The translations under genes were made by a program, and so were the position numbers. From Planctomycetota bacterium (GTDB lineage: Bacteria > Planctomycetota > Phycisphaerae > WQYP01): a DNA stretch of 7,059 nt. Shown here one piece after another: positions 5,788 through 7,059 of the stretch. The stretch covers positions 1 through 7,059 of the forward strand of contig JAJZCU010000105.1 of the NCBI GenBank assembly GCA_021828935.1, given 5' to 3'. Position 1 is the stretch's first letter. Each line of letters opens with the position of its first letter. Below the pieces are notes generated by a model that saw nothing but the letters and a program-made list of their open reading frames with translations, ran no database searches and was not told the origin of the DNA.

Positions 5788-6096
5788 TCAAGCCTTGGGG
5801 CCCAAGATCGCATCCTTGGCGGCTTTGGCAACGCGGAACTTCACCACGCGCTTGGCCGGGATTTCGATCGGCTGGCCGGTGGCTGGGTTGCGGCCCATGC
5901 GCTTCTTCCGATTCTTGAGTTCGATCTTGCCGAGACCGGGAATGGTGAACTTGTTCTTGGCCTCCTTATACGCCAGTTGCACCAGCGCATCGAGCGCGGC
6001 CACGGCCGTTTTCTTGCTCATCTCGGCGCCGGTTGATTTGCTAACAAGCTCGGCGAGCTTGGCAGCGGTCTGGGACTTGGTCAGTGACTTGGCCAT
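5788..6096 (-). CDS. HU/IHF-family nucleoid DNA-binding protein
   Basis: This 102-residue protein has the size and shape of the HU/IHF family, dimeric proteins that bend and package DNA. It has an N-terminal helical half with the typical pattern MAKSLTKSQTAAKLAELVSK and a second helix (TAVAALDALVQLAYKEAK, 30-47). The GLGKIEL turn and strand follow (54-60), then the DNA-contacting beta arm with GRNPATGQPIEIPAKRVVKF (68-87), including the intercalating Pro within the GRNP motif, and a closing helix (AKAAKDAIL, 90-98). It is about ten residues longer than the common 90-residue HU. The arm is especially basic (KNRKKRMGRNP). AAGGAG five bases before the ATG fixes the start; the frame is open 29 codons further upstream but reads as non-coding. 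A candidate promoter and a terminator frame it as a single-gene unit. Confidence 0.94.
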   Translation of the reverse strand: MAKSLTKSQTAAKLAELVSKSTGAEMSKKTAVAALDALVQLAYKEAKNKFTIPGLGKIELKNRKKRMGRNPATGQPIEIPAKRVVKFRVAKAAKDAILGPKA

Positions 6097-6101
6097 GAAT
6101 T

Positions 6102-6107
6102 CTCCTT
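6102..6107 (-). promoter_or_regulatory. strong ribosome-binding site of the HU-like gene
   Basis: AAGGAG on the minus strand, five bases (AATTC) before the ATG at 6096. It is near-ideal, as expected for an abundant nucleoid protein, and rules out the longer open frame starting at 6183. Confidence 0.85.
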
Positions 6108-6184
6108 CGACATGGCGGGAATTGACGCGCCATTCCGCCGGGCTTTCCAATACCCAGCTATGAAAACGGCGTCGAATACGCAAT

Positions 6185-6212
6185 AAAATACGCGAATTTT
6201 TGCCATGTGCAA
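6185..6212 (-). promoter_or_regulatory. candidate sigma-70-type promoter of the HU-like gene
   Basis: On the minus strand TTGCAC (6212-6207) is separated by 16 bases from TATTTT (6190-6185). This lies about 90 bases before the HU start in a locally AT-rich stretch between two GC-rich genes. The -35 matches four of six consensus bases. Confidence 0.45.
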
Positions 6213-6309
6213 GTCTATTATCGAAAAAATCTTTGATTTTGGTGAGATTTTCCGTGACCAGCCCGGTTTTTGGCCGTTTTTGTTCAAGAAAACGTCCATT
6301 AACAGTCTT

Positions 6310-6930
6310 TTAGCCCTTCCCGCCGCCGTCCAACGAACTGTTTTGGACCCCGCCGACGATACGATCAAACCCTGTGTACACGTTGAAACGGTTGCCCCGT
6401 ACAAAGCCCACCAGCGTGATATTGAACATTCGGGCCGTTTCCACGGCCAGGCTCGATGGCGCCCCGACCGATACCACCACCGGGATGCCCGCCCGCGCCG
6501 CTTTTTGTAACAACTCAAAGCTGGTGCGCCCGCTGAACATCACCACGCTTTCACCGCCGGGCATTGTCTCCTGCATCAAACGCCAGCCTACCAGCTTGTC
6601 CATGGCGTTGTGCCGCCCGACATCCTCCCGCAATACCAATAAATTCCCATGCGCATCAAACAGGGCGGCGGCGTGCAGCCCGCCGGTTTGAGTGAACACC
6701 GCCTGCCGCTGGCGCAATTGCCCCGGCAGTGCCACGACGAATTCGGAGGATAGCCGCAGGGCCGTGTCGGCCGCGGGCACGCAATTCTGCCGCAGGTTCT
6801 CGGCGGTAACCTTGCCGCACACGCCGCAGCTTGAGGTGGTATATCCGCGCCGGCGCCGGCCCCGCATATCAATGGCAAGTCCCGCGCGCAGCACCACGCG
6901 CACGGTGTTGTGGTACAGATTGGCTTGCAT
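6310..6930 (-). CDS. fdhD: FdhD-like sulfurtransferase, N-terminal part missing or frameshifted
   Basis: FdhD transfers sulfur from a cysteine desulfurase to the molybdenum cofactor of formate dehydrogenase. This 206-residue frame has the family's key features: the CxxC motif in TTSSCGVCGK (Cys35, Cys38), TQTGGLHAAALFD (80-92), LREDVGRHNAMDKLVG (100-115), and SGRTSFELLQKAARAGIPVV (133-152) followed by SVGAPSSLAVETA (154-166). FdhD proteins are usually about 260-280 residues, with the CxxC near residue 120, so roughly 80 residues are missing. The frame stays open upstream of the ATG to a TAA at 7042-7044. FdhD-like sequence continues there only to about 6984 (EGIINKKDDVASL), in codons without any ATG, GTG or TTG. 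Beyond it no frame resembles the FdhD N-terminus. The ATG at 6930 has no ribosome-binding site. This may be a decayed gene, a frameshift or an assembly error. No formate dehydrogenase gene is in the window. Confidence 0.8.
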   Translation of the reverse strand: MQANLYHNTVRVVLRAGLAIDMRGRRRRGYTTSSCGVCGKVTAENLRQNCVPAADTALRLSSEFVVALPGQLRQRQAVFTQTGGLHAAALFDAHGNLLVLREDVGRHNAMDKLVGWRLMQETMPGGESVVMFSGRTSFELLQKAARAGIPVVVSVGAPSSLAVETARMFNITLVGFVRGNRFNVYTGFDRIVGGVQNSSLDGGGKG

Positions 6931-7059
6931 GGGCCCGGCATGGTAGAGCGACGCAACGTCGTCTTTTTTGTTGATAATTCCCTCCGCGTTACGACCACGG
7001 CAGAAGAAAAAGACGCGGCCTTGGCTGGCAATAGGATGTTCTTATGGAAAATCCACCAA

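Noticed and set aside
5761..5806. Sequence resembling the 3' end of a tRNA (GAGCCCGGAGGGG followed by CAGTTCAAGCC)
   Set aside because: No T-arm pairing, anticodon arm or acceptor stem can be built around it; part of it encodes the HU C-terminus.
5480..6163. 227-codon plus frame spanning the HU-like gene
   Set aside because: Antisense shadow of HU that also runs through the HU terminator.
6588..7031. Minus-strand frame starting at a TTG at 7031
   Set aside because: Out-of-frame shadow over the fdhD-like gene; it does not contain the missing FdhD N-terminus.
1..7059. CRISPR array, rRNA or tRNA genes, transposase, phage genes
   Set aside because: No regularly spaced repeats, no RNA gene signatures and no such protein motifs were found on either strand.

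Overview
The window is GC-rich bacterial DNA (mostly G/C third positions, Shine-Dalgarno-led starts, short intrinsic terminators). It carries seven recognisable protein genes in two blocks that converge at about position 3,890. Bacterial Ku, a small HU-like protein, a secreted DUF4139 protein, a DoxX-like membrane protein and an FdhD relative are compatible with a soil or sediment bacterium of the Planctomycetota, Verrucomicrobiota or Acidobacteriota type. That placement is an impression from protein style and from CGCGGATGA-type intergenic words; no marker gene is present to prove it.

Plus-strand block (1-3872). It opens with the 3' end of a gene whose C-terminus resembles a SPOR domain (2-166). 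Next is a 402-residue TPR-type protein (380-1588). A 550-bp gap follows that contains a 469-bp element bounded by a perfect 20-bp inverted repeat (1655-2123) with a nested long hairpin; it looks like a MITE or other non-autonomous repeat. Then come a four-helix DoxX-family membrane protein (2142-2597, possibly translated from a leaderless GTG at 2172), a 456-bp structured non-coding leader, and a complete Ku gene (3054-3872). The Ku leader holds DnaA-box-like words and, next to the ribosome-binding site, a terminator-like hairpin that could act as an attenuator.

Minus-strand block (3923-7059). Read in its own direction this is an FdhD-like sulfurtransferase with an unrecognisable or lost N-terminal part (6310-6930, homology reaching about 6984), an HU/IHF-family protein (5788-6096) with its own candidate promoter and terminator, and a secreted DUF4139 protein (3923-5458). 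Ku and the DUF4139 gene share a bidirectional intrinsic terminator (3871-3912).

The genes do not form one obvious pathway. Ku (double-strand-break end binding) and the HU-like protein both act on chromosomal DNA but are separately transcribed. No LigD-type ligase, formate dehydrogenase or transposase lies in the window. The stretches that best repay attention are non-coding: the inverted-repeat element, the Ku leader, and the broken 5' end of the fdhD-like gene.
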